15,270 nucleotides of DNA, from the NCBI GenBank assembly GCA_002293245.1, contig DBCV01000010.1, forward strand, positions 248 through 15,517, given 5' to 3'. Both the position numbers and the translations under genes were made by a program. The notes under the pieces are model-generated. The model was not told the origin of the DNA. It was given only the letters and a program-made list of their open reading frames with translations, and ran no database searches. Position 1 is the first letter of the stretch. Each line of letters begins with the position of its first letter. The DNA is from Candidatus Saccharibacteria bacterium UBA949. GTDB taxonomy: Bacteria > Patescibacteriota > Saccharimonadia > Saccharimonadales > Saccharimonadaceae. Shown in pieces: positions 1 through 6,085 of this stretch.

Positions 1-370
1 TTATCTCCTCCGAAACCTTCAATAATTCTTGCACTTCGTCCAGGCTTTTGCCGGTCAGATCGTTGCCTTCAAATCCCAGCGGGAGCAAGTGAATATGCAC
101 ATGTGGCACGTCCGTACCAATAATTTTCAGCCCAGTCCGTCGCCCCGAAACCCCCTCTAATTTCCGCGCCAAAACTTGAGCCACGCGCATCAGCCGAGCA
201 AAATCCGCTTCTGGAAGATCGTAAAATTTATCCACCTCCACATCTGGCACAATCAAAAGATGCCCGGGAGCGGTCTGGTCAATATCCAAAAATGCCGTCA
301 CAAGGCCATCCTGATATACTTTTTTTGCTGGCACTTCACCGCGAATAATCTTAGTAAAAATCGTGCTCAT
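1..370 (-). CDS. HIT-family (histidine triad) nucleotide-binding protein, 3' end cut by the window
   Basis: HIT proteins are small nucleotide hydrolases or transferases that cleave phosphoramidate or dinucleotide substrates through a histidine-triad site. The frame opens with ATG at 370 and stays open to the window edge (123 codons); the TTA at positions 1-3 is out of frame, so the true end lies outside. The triad HVHIHL is at about residues 90-95, preceded by DVP. The N-terminal half has the family pattern GEVPAKKVYQDG, then AFLDIDQTAPGHLLIVP. The start codon overlaps the pheS stop as ATGA, so translation is probably coupled to pheS and the two share a transcript. The exact subfamily (HinT-like or Ap4A hydrolase-like) cannot be told from the fragment. 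Confidence 0.93.
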   Translation of the reverse strand, partial: MSTIFTKIIRGEVPAKKVYQDGLVTAFLDIDQTAPGHLLIVPDVEVDKFYDLPEADFARLMRVAQVLARKLEGVSGRRTGLKIIGTDVPHVHIHLLPLGFEGNDLTGKSLDEVQELLKVSEEI

Positions 371-1392
371 AATTGGCTGAACTCCTCCAAGAACTTTAAT
401 TTTCCTGATTCAAAATAGCGGACGTCATCAATGCCGTATTTGAGCATAACTAGGCGATCGATTCCGCCGCCCCAAGCGAACCCCCGATACTTTTCCGGGT
501 CAATCCCGGCCACCTGCAAAACATTCGGGTGAATCATGCCGCAGCCCAACATTTCCAAGTAATCGCCCTTTTTGCCGCCCAGACCCTTTGGTTTTTCAAT
601 CAAAAACTCTAGCCCCGGCTCGGTGAAAGGAAAGTAGGCCGGCTGGGTTTTTATCGCCAGTTTTTGCCCATAATAGGCCTGGAAAAACTCGCGCAAAGTT
701 GCCAACATTTGCCCCAAAGTCGCATCCCGGCTAACAAATATGCCTTCGCATTGATAAAACGTGTGCTCGTGGGTTGGGTCGATGTCTTCGTTGCGGAAAA
801 CCCGGCCGTAAGACACGCAGGCAACCTGCCCGCCCGCCTCCAGATCCGCCTTGCGCTCGGTCAGAATCCTGTACTGCATAGTGCTAGTGTGGGCTGGCGG
901 AATAAACCCCTCCTCTGTGCGGAACGAATCGTAACCGTCACGGGCCGGATGGTCCGCGGGGAAGTTCAGCGAGCTGAACATGTGAAAATCGTCATCCAGT
1001 TGGCGACTTTCCACGGCTTCGAACCCCATCAAATTATAGATTTCTGCCACCCGCTCCAGTTCTACGGTCAGCGGGTGTCGCGAACCTTGCGCGGCCGGGA
1101 AAAACGTTGGGCGCGGCGAGTTCGCCAGGCTGGTGGTGTCGAATGGCGCGGTCACATCTATGCTCTCCACGGCTGCATTCTCGGCCGCCAGTTCTTTTTC
1201 GGCAACTATTCGCTCTAGCTCCTGCTTCAACTCGTTTATCTTCTGGCCAAAAGCCGCCCGTTCCTCGGCCGGCAAGCCGGGTATCTCCCGATATAATTCC
1301 TTTAATTCCGTCGCCCGCAAAACCGCCTGCGGCTCGTCCGCCGCTTCTACCTGCGCCAACAATTTTTCCCTAACCCCTGCTATTTTATCCAT
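367..1392 (-). CDS. pheS: Phenylalanine--tRNA ligase alpha subunit
   Basis: PheS is the catalytic alpha subunit of the cytosolic alpha2-beta2 enzyme that charges tRNA-Phe. The protein has 341 residues, normal for the family. An N-terminal coiled-coil arm (about 1-85) is followed by the class II catalytic core, with GSRHPLT near residue 104, a motif 2 region RVFRNEDIDPTHEHTFYQCEG-like stretch in the middle, and motif 3 as WGGGIDRLVMLKYGIDDVR near the C-terminus. The usual EPSxEVDV segment reads EPGLEFLI, a modest divergence. ATG at 1392 follows a GTGAGG-type ribosome site. It lies 18 bases after the small membrane gene and overlaps the HIT gene by 4 bases, suggesting one operon. The partner pheT is not next to it in this window. 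Confidence 0.97.
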   Translation of the reverse strand: MDKIAGVREKLLAQVEAADEPQAVLRATELKELYREIPGLPAEERAAFGQKINELKQELERIVAEKELAAENAAVESIDVTAPFDTTSLANSPRPTFFPAAQGSRHPLTVELERVAEIYNLMGFEAVESRQLDDDFHMFSSLNFPADHPARDGYDSFRTEEGFIPPAHTSTMQYRILTERKADLEAGGQVACVSYGRVFRNEDIDPTHEHTFYQCEGIFVSRDATLGQMLATLREFFQAYYGQKLAIKTQPAYFPFTEPGLEFLIEKPKGLGGKKGDYLEMLGCGMIHPNVLQVAGIDPEKYRGFAWGGGIDRLVMLKYGIDDVRYFESGKLKFLEEFSQL

Positions 1393-1410
1393 AAAACCTC
1401 ACACTATATA

Positions 1411-1647
1411 TTATATAACAAAAAACAAAACCGCCGCTAAAACCACTGTTGTAAAAATTACAACGGTTCTCAACCACGGAAAATTTGTTGCCGTGCGCAG
1501 GTCTTTTAAGTACTCTTGGTCTTCGGCAAAATCCGTCTTACCAGCATCCCCACCATCTGATGCAGCCACCGCTTTGGCGCGCAAGTCCGCTTCTATCCGC
1601 TCTTGCAATTTGGACCGGCCGCTGGTTTGATTCACTAAAATTCCCAT
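1411..1647 (-). CDS. Small tail-anchored membrane protein, unknown function
   Basis: A 78-residue protein with a charged, soluble N-terminal part (about 1-57, acidic and Lys/Arg-rich, probably helical) and a single C-terminal hydrophobic segment at about 59-78 (TVVIFTTVVLAAVLFFVI), so it is predicted to be tail-anchored with the N-terminus inside. ATG at 1647 is preceded by GGGAGAA with a short spacer, and the gene ends 18 bases before pheS, so it is probably the first gene of the pheS-HIT transcript. I do not recognise a family. The open frame, good ribosome site and tight spacing argue that it is real. Confidence 0.7.
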   Translation of the reverse strand: MGILVNQTSGRSKLQERIEADLRAKAVAASDGGDAGKTDFAEDQEYLKDLRTATNFPWLRTVVIFTTVVLAAVLFFVI

Positions 1648-1687
1648 TCAATTTCTCCCATTTTTGCTTGTTTTTTCACACATTCTC

Positions 1688-1716
1688 TTTACATTGTATC
1701 ACGGACCGATTATAAT
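1688..1716 (+). promoter_or_regulatory. Sigma-70-type promoter of the aquaporin gene
   Basis: TTTACA (1688-1693), a 17-base spacer, and a perfect TATAAT (1711-1716), about 32 bases before the gene start. A strong ribosome site AAAGGAGGAG follows at about 1737-1746. Confidence 0.85.
1693..1701 (-). promoter_or_regulatory. Extended -10 promoter for the small membrane protein-pheS-HIT unit
   Basis: On the minus strand TGATACAAT forms an extended -10 (TACAAT, five of six to consensus, with TG one base upstream). No good -35 is seen. It lies inside the spacer of the opposing aquaporin promoter, so the two promoters would compete for polymerase. Confidence 0.5.
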
Positions 1717-1748
1717 GGCACTATATTTCATTATTAAAGGAGGAGAAA

Positions 1749-2711
1749 ATGGCGAATAAAAAGGCCAAGAATTCTGCGCGCAGCAAACAACCTGCCGCAA
1801 AGTCGGGAGCAACCGAAAAAACCAAAACCGAAAACAAAGCGACAAAATCTGAGCCAAAAGCAACGATCAGCGCTGAAGTCAAGTCGGCTGCAAAGAGCGA
1901 AACCAAAGTTTTTGGCGCCAATGTTGCAGATTCTCAGCCCAAGGAAGCCAAAGTGTTTAAAGGTTTCTTTGCCAAGAAATACAAGAACAAGGAGACTTTG
2001 GACAGCGCTATTCACTCGCCTAAGTTTTTGGCGGCTCTAGCCGGCGAACTAATCGGTACATTCTTGCTAGCCATGGCGATTTTGACTACTGGTTCTTCGC
2101 CGCTATTTGTGCTATTCGGCGCAGTCGGTGCTGCGATTATTGTAGCTACGATTTCCGGTGCCAACTTGAACCCAGCCATTACAGTTGGCCACTGGGTGAC
2201 GCGGCGGATTTCGGCCGTGCGGATGTTGTTCTATATTATCGCGCAGGTTCTGGGCGCCATGTTGGCCTATATCGCCCTCAAGTTCTTCTTGGGTGGCGGC
2301 GCGTCTGCCGCTGATGCTTACGGCACCTCGCCAGAAGTATTCAGTATGGTCGCTATGCCAGACGGCAAAATGGGCTACCTGATTGCGATTGAGCTAATCG
2401 GCGCACTCATCTATGCGTTCGGATTCGCCCGCTCGTTGCAATACAAGCGCAGCACGTTCACAATGGCATTCACGATTGGCCTCGGTTTCTTCGCGGCCGT
2501 GTTGTTCGCCCTGACTGCATCCAACTATGTGGGCGGCGGTTATGCCATCAACCCAGCAACCGCTGTTGCCATGGAAGCTTTCACCAAAGAGGGAACTAAC
2601 TTCTGGTTTGCATTTGCAACCTATGCTGGCGCCCCGATCGTTGGTGGCGTCCTTGGATTCCTGTTGAGCGACGTGCTTTCGCGCTCTTCCGGCGAATCTA
2701 TCGAGCAATAG
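1749..2711 (+). CDS. Aquaporin / MIP-family channel with a long Lys/Ala-rich N-terminal extension
   Basis: MIP channels pass water or small neutral solutes across the inner membrane. The 320-residue protein has both half-helix signatures: GANLNPAITVGHW (NPA at 141-143) and YAINPATAVAMEA (NPA at 268-270), with about six hydrophobic helices between residues 93 and 310. Two features are odd. First, residues 1-90 form a hydrophilic extension rich in Lys, Ala, Glu and Ser, not part of the usual fold; it may be a cytosolic tail. Second, the residue after the second NPA is Thr (271), where water-selective and glycerol channels normally carry the selectivity-filter Arg, so specificity cannot be assumed. 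Own promoter, ribosome site and terminator: a single-gene unit. Close relatives could be AqpZ- or GlpF-like. Confidence 0.93.
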   Translation: MANKKAKNSARSKQPAAKSGATEKTKTENKATKSEPKATISAEVKSAAKSETKVFGANVADSQPKEAKVFKGFFAKKYKNKETLDSAIHSPKFLAALAGELIGTFLLAMAILTTGSSPLFVLFGAVGAAIIVATISGANLNPAITVGHWVTRRISAVRMLFYIIAQVLGAMLAYIALKFFLGGGASAADAYGTSPEVFSMVAMPDGKMGYLIAIELIGALIYAFGFARSLQYKRSTFTMAFTIGLGFFAAVLFALTASNYVGGGYAINPATAVAMEAFTKEGTNFWFAFATYAGAPIVGGVLGFLLSDVLSRSSGESIEQ

Positions 2712-2753
2712 CCCGGGCAAATCATCTTGCCCCGACTTCCGGAAGTGCAAAGC

Positions 2754-2785
2754 AAAGCTACCCCTGTAAAATGGGGTAGTTTTTT
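2754..2785 (+). terminator. Intrinsic terminator after the aquaporin gene
   Basis: CTACCCC (2758-2764) pairs with GGGGTAG (2773-2779) around an 8-base loop, followed by a T run (2780-2785); flanking AAA/TTT extends the stem. Confidence 0.88.
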
Positions 2786-2847
2786 GTACAAAAATTACCA
2801 CTAACCGGGGTGATATACTGCGAATACCGGAAGTGCTTGGTCCGGTC

Positions 2848-2876
2848 TGGACACATGTCGGCGAATATGATATAGT
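2848..2876 (+). promoter_or_regulatory. Promoter of the NadM-like gene
   Basis: TGGACA (2848-2853), 17-base spacer, TATAGT (2871-2876). The gene starts 47 bases downstream after AAAGGAGATG. The rest of the 2786-2923 gap holds no gene; it has a second TGATATACT sequence near 2811 without a well-placed -35. Confidence 0.7.
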
Positions 2877-2923
2877 AGTATCAAGCAGGGTGGAAGGACA
2901 TTATCAAAAAAGGAGATGAGCGA

Positions 2924-3553
2924 ATGCGATATGAGTATCCGTGGGGGATTTTTATTTCCCGTGGGCAGCCAAAAACCGATGCGCATACGGCGTATGAGAA
3001 GCTGCTGCTAAAGAAGTGCGAGAGGGGAATCATTTTTGTCGGGAGCAGCAATAAATCCGGCGAACCGGACCGCAACCCGTTCCCGATAGATATCCGCATG
3101 GAGATGGAGCAAGAATCAATCGAAGTGTCTTTTGGTAAAGATGCCAAGCGGCTCGAGGTGATTCCGCTGCCGGACCGGACTTTTGCCAATAACGACAGCC
3201 CGGGTAATCGCGCTAGTTGGGGTCTCTACGTATTCCATGCGGCTTTTGTGGCCACCAATGGCCACAATAGATTCGCCTACTTTAGCGGCGAGCCATTACC
3301 GATATTGCGCGACTATTTTTCCGGCGAAGGGACCCGGGGAAATATCAAGGTGATCGAAGAAGAGCCCGACTTCGGACACGTCTTGCCCATCACAAGATCC
3401 ACACGCGCCCGGCAAGCGATAGAAGATGGCGAATGGGAACTCCTGTCTAAAATTTGCCCGCCAGCGGTTTACCTCAGACGTTTGGTACTGCAAGAGCAGA
3501 TACTCACGGCTCGTGCCAACCCTCGAAAAGACTTCTCGGCACTCGCTGAATAA
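2924..3553 (+). CDS. NadM-type nucleotidyltransferase-like protein (NMN adenylyltransferase fold)
   Basis: The family transfers AMP from ATP to a nucleotide such as NMN. The order of blocks matches archaeal-type NadM: a first strand and loop GIFISRGQPKTDAH (family GxFxPFHxGH), then ERGIIFVGSSNKS, then RNPFPIDIRMEM (family ENPFTAGERIxM), a central region with ASWGLYVFHAAF and RFAYFSGE, and a C-terminal TRSTRARQAIEDGEWELL resembling SGTxIRxxxxxGExW. The nucleotide-binding HxGH reads TDAH: the second His remains, the first is Thr as in some cytidylyltransferases, and Gly is Ala. The protein has 209 residues, longer than simple NadM (about 170). ATG at 2924 follows AAAGGAGATG. It may serve NAD synthesis or another nucleotide; substrate cannot be set from sequence. 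Confidence 0.72.
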   Translation: MRYEYPWGIFISRGQPKTDAHTAYEKLLLKKCERGIIFVGSSNKSGEPDRNPFPIDIRMEMEQESIEVSFGKDAKRLEVIPLPDRTFANNDSPGNRASWGLYVFHAAFVATNGHNRFAYFSGEPLPILRDYFSGEGTRGNIKVIEEEPDFGHVLPITRSTRARQAIEDGEWELLSKICPPAVYLRRLVLQEQILTARANPRKDFSALAE

Positions 3554-3590
3554 TTAGCCCGGAACCCAGCCTAATGGGAGCAAAGAAAAG

Positions 3591-3622
3591 CCCCCGATTC
3601 AAAAAAGAATCGGGGGAGTTTT
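3591..3622. terminator. Bidirectional intrinsic terminator between convergent genes
   Basis: CCCCCGATTC (3591-3600) pairs perfectly with GAATCGGGGG (3607-3616) around an A6 loop. The plus strand continues AGTTTT, the minus strand CTTTTC, so it can stop both the NadM-like transcript and the minus-strand operon ending at 3706. Confidence 0.9.
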
Positions 3623-3647
3623 ACGCGGGAGAATCTCAGCGCGTAAA
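3620..3647. other. Second hairpin next to the convergent terminator
   Basis: TTTACGCG (3620-3627) pairs with CGCGTAAA (3640-3647), a perfect 8-bp stem. It lies on the operon side and may stabilise the 3' end of the operon mRNA. The gap 3648-3705 holds no gene. Confidence 0.5.
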
Positions 3648-3705
3648 TCGTAAATAATGTGCAATCAAAATGTGCGAGCGGTAAGGTGCTAATAGTGTGC
3701 GAATC

Positions 3706-5103
3706 CTAAACCGCAAACCGTTGCTCAAGGTTGGGTCCAACGCCCACATAGCCCACCGGCAGACCCAGGTCATCTGAAATAAACTTCAGGTAATCCCGAG
3801 TCTCGGCTGGCAATTCGGCGTAGCTGCGGCAGCCGCTAATATCCTCCTGCCAGCCCGGAAGTATCACATATTCCGGCTGGCACTTTTGCAGCAGCGAAGT
3901 GACAGCCGGCATCACCGCTGGCGGGTTCAGCCGAATTGATCGGACCAAATCGTCGCCACCGAATTCAAAATAAGTCCGCTCGCTCCTCTCCAGTGTGTGT
4001 CGATAGCCCACGCAGACCTTGATTTCCGAAAATCCAGAAAACTGGTCCAGGTGGCTAATCGCTAGATTCACAGCAGCGCCAAAATTAATAAACTGCCGGT
4101 TCACAGCCCAAGCGTAGCGCATCATCACCAAGTCCAGCCAGCCGAATCGGAACTTGCCCTGGAACTCATTCAGTCCGTTGTCGTCCGGGAAGCCCAGTTC
4201 GTCCGTCTCGGTCGGCAATGGCCCCGGGCCGTGACGGATTAAATACGCGCGCGACAAAGCAATATATTCAGTTTCTCCTGGCTTCAACCCGTACTGAACA
4301 AGCGGCTCCAAGGTAGTCGGGCTACCCGTCACGTATGGTGCAAACCCATATCTAGCATCCAGCAACGTGCCTTGGGCCGGCTCGAAAATCTTTGGACCGC
4401 GCCGCTTTATCAAATTTCGCAAATCCCGCTTGGAAATAGCGCTACGCACTCCGCATGCCAAGGTTTCGCAATCGTCGAGCACCCGATCGAACGGATAGTC
4501 TCGGCGAAACCCCGCCACCATCTCCTCTAGTTTTTCGCGAGAAACTTTTAAGCTATTATACAAGCCGAGCGCTTTTTCCAGCTGGTACTCCATCACTGCA
4601 GTAAGCTTTCGCCGCCACCTAGTCAGGAAAAAGTCCTGAACCCGGAACACCAAATTCTCGTCGCCGGCTGCAATATCTTTCCTTAGCTCGGTCACGCCTG
4701 CTCCAGAAGTGCCCACGCGGTGGCCAGAAAAGGTCTCGCGGGTTTGCCGCAAAAAACGATGTGCAGGTGTAATCACCGGCGAATAGTACATTAGGAATAT
4801 CCGGGAAAGTGGCTCCGATTCGCCGAATTCCTCACTCATTGCCCAGCTTTCGCGTAGCAGTGCCAACGGGTCGACCGGCAGATGTCCAGCGATTACGGTG
4901 TGTAGATTCGGCGCCATTAGAGATGCAGCGCTGAACTGATTCGCCATATGGCTTTGGCCGTTTTTGCGGACAAAATGGCCGCCTTGTGGCCCACCGGTAT
5001 AGCGAATAGACAAGTTGGCACGGCGCAGAACCGCAAAGTATTCTGTCCAAGCACCCTTGCCTTCGTCGCCAAAACCCAGGGTAAACAGCACTGTATTTTT
5101 CAT
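3706..5103 (-). CDS. Divergent adenylosuccinate synthetase (PurA) homologue
   Basis: PurA joins IMP and aspartate using GTP. This 465-residue homologue keeps the core: GFGDEGKG at 10-17 (Asp13, Lys16), IRYTGGPQGGHFV with catalytic-type His43, FEPAQGTLLD near 240-249, GPGPLPTE at 292-299, GWLD at 321-324, and LPGWQEDISG near 415-424. Key substrate parts differ. The aspartate loop, family EFGATTGRxRRxGWLD, reads EFQGKFRFGWLD: shorter and without TTGR. GTTGRGIGP becomes GTSGAGVTE, and the guanine motif TKLD reads SHLD. It may therefore use another acceptor or amine. I chose ATG at 5103 (ATGA overlap with the upstream gene, GAGGTG nine bases before) over an in-frame GTG at 5115. It is the last gene of the operon. 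Ordinary PurA is less likely given these losses. Confidence 0.85.
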   Translation of the reverse strand: MKNTVLFTLGFGDEGKGAWTEYFAVLRRANLSIRYTGGPQGGHFVRKNGQSHMANQFSAASLMAPNLHTVIAGHLPVDPLALLRESWAMSEEFGESEPLSRIFLMYYSPVITPAHRFLRQTRETFSGHRVGTSGAGVTELRKDIAAGDENLVFRVQDFFLTRWRRKLTAVMEYQLEKALGLYNSLKVSREKLEEMVAGFRRDYPFDRVLDDCETLACGVRSAISKRDLRNLIKRRGPKIFEPAQGTLLDARYGFAPYVTGSPTTLEPLVQYGLKPGETEYIALSRAYLIRHGPGPLPTETDELGFPDDNGLNEFQGKFRFGWLDLVMMRYAWAVNRQFINFGAAVNLAISHLDQFSGFSEIKVCVGYRHTLERSERTYFEFGGDDLVRSIRLNPPAVMPAVTSLLQKCQPEYVILPGWQEDISGCRSYAELPAETRDYLKFISDDLGLPVGYVGVGPNLEQRFAV

Positions 5104-6041
5104 TCGTCGCACCACCTCGCTAGAATATCCATTGCATCATCGAACCCTCCCGAACAGCACAAGTCGTCGCAGAGCATCAAGCGATGGCAGCCGGATTGCT
5201 TGAGCAATTCCAGGTCAGCTAGGTCGCCAATACTGGGGCGCAAAGACCGGATAAGGGAAGTCAAAATGCGTGAAGCCACAATCGTCCGACGGTCAATCCC
5301 TAAGAACCGGCGAGTGATTGCAAAAATCTTCGCCGGATTCGCCAAGTTGGTCGCCAAGTCGTCGCGCGCCACCATCAGATTGCATTCGCTAATCAGGCCG
5401 GCGTACCGGGGGTCTGAAACAAAGCTCAGGCCCTTACCCGATTCGATTTTCAAAACCAATTTCGCATCCGGAATAGCGCTGCGGATATACCGCAAGTCGC
5501 TAACCTGCTCCACGAACGATAGCATAAAATTCTTTATGCCCAGTTCCCGCGCTGCCGCGATATAAGCTTTGTCCAGTTCGGTCAAATAGCCAGAAATCCG
5601 CAGATTTGACCCACGGATATTCACTGATTGCCCGTTGCCCACACCGAAATCGCGCGAGCCAGTATCCACAAACACTTTGCGCCCATCAACGCTTTTGATA
5701 GGCAGCTCAAAGCCATCGCCAACCCCGTTCCGGAAAACCATCTTTGCCGGCAGGTCCACCGCAACCGGATGATTTAGCACTACCGGGTGGTAGCGAACAT
5801 TGTCAGTTGCGGTTATCCGGAGCTGCCGGCCTTTTAAGTCGACCCACAGCTCCTTACCATGACGGGCACAAATATTCAATAATTCAGACAAAACCTGAGC
5901 TGGCTCGGTGCCATACGGCATATTCGAGTGCGCGCCGGTGTTAAACCTCACGGCTGCGATATACGAGTCGCCAACAATACGCTCAACCGTATGCAACTGG
6001 TCATGATTTGGTGGCGGTACGGTCCCGATAATCTCGGTCAT
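5100..6041 (-). CDS. Pyruvate-kinase-like TIM-barrel enzyme lacking the C-terminal domain
   Basis: Pyruvate kinase moves phosphate from phosphoenolpyruvate to ADP. The whole 313-residue protein follows its barrel: IGTVPPPN at the start, VRFNTGA (Arg32, Asn34) for RLNFSHG, VDLKGRQLRI (67-76) for LDTKGPEIR, a short B domain with VFVDTGSRDFGV, LSFVEQVSDLRYIR, LKIESGKGL (Lys198, Glu200) for SKIENxxGL, LMVARDDLA (Asp228) for IMVARGDLG, and IVASRILTS for ITATQMLDS. Catalytic Lys, Glu and Asp are kept, but the HG of FSHG and the RGD glycine are changed, and the allosteric C-terminal domain is absent (the family is about 470 residues). ATG at 6041 follows AAAGGAG. Its stop overlaps the PurA-like start, implying coupled translation. 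A phosphoryl-transfer or lyase role on a PEP-like substrate is inference. Confidence 0.82.
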   Translation of the reverse strand: MTEIIGTVPPPNHDQLHTVERIVGDSYIAAVRFNTGAHSNMPYGTEPAQVLSELLNICARHGKELWVDLKGRQLRITATDNVRYHPVVLNHPVAVDLPAKMVFRNGVGDGFELPIKSVDGRKVFVDTGSRDFGVGNGQSVNIRGSNLRISGYLTELDKAYIAAARELGIKNFMLSFVEQVSDLRYIRSAIPDAKLVLKIESGKGLSFVSDPRYAGLISECNLMVARDDLATNLANPAKIFAITRRFLGIDRRTIVASRILTSLIRSLRPSIGDLADLELLKQSGCHRLMLCDDLCCSGGFDDAMDILARWCDE

Positions 6042-6085
6042 ATCCAGAACAACTCCTTTCCATACGAACGAGAATCGACAGACTT

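Noticed and set aside
1..3. TTA at the window start as the stop codon of the HIT gene
   Set aside because: It is out of frame with the ATG at 370; the gene continues beyond the window.
664..1630. Plus-strand open frames opposite pheS and the small membrane gene
   Set aside because: They lie antisense to pheS, which is certain, have no ribosome sites and show no family pattern.
2736..2747. Palindrome ACTTCCGGAAGT after the aquaporin gene, with CCGGAAGTGC repeated near 2827
   Set aside because: Short and possible by chance; it is not placed at a promoter, and no further copies were noticed.
3650..3705. Repeated ATGTGC/GTGTGCGA words after the operon
   Set aside because: Too short and irregular to call a repeat or CRISPR array.
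3706..5103. Assignment as phage-type PurZ (2-aminoadenine synthesis)
   Set aside because: The GDEGKG aspartate is kept and no companion gene of Z-genome synthesis is visible, so the name cannot be supported; only PurA-family membership is claimed.
5115..5115. GTG start for the PurA-like gene
   Set aside because: ATG at 5103 has the better ribosome site and the ATGA coupling, and puts the P-loop at the usual distance from the N-terminus.
4948..5565. 205-codon plus-strand frame across the PurA-like/PK-like junction
   Set aside because: It is antisense to two genes with clear family motifs and has an Arg/Ser-rich, shadow-like composition.
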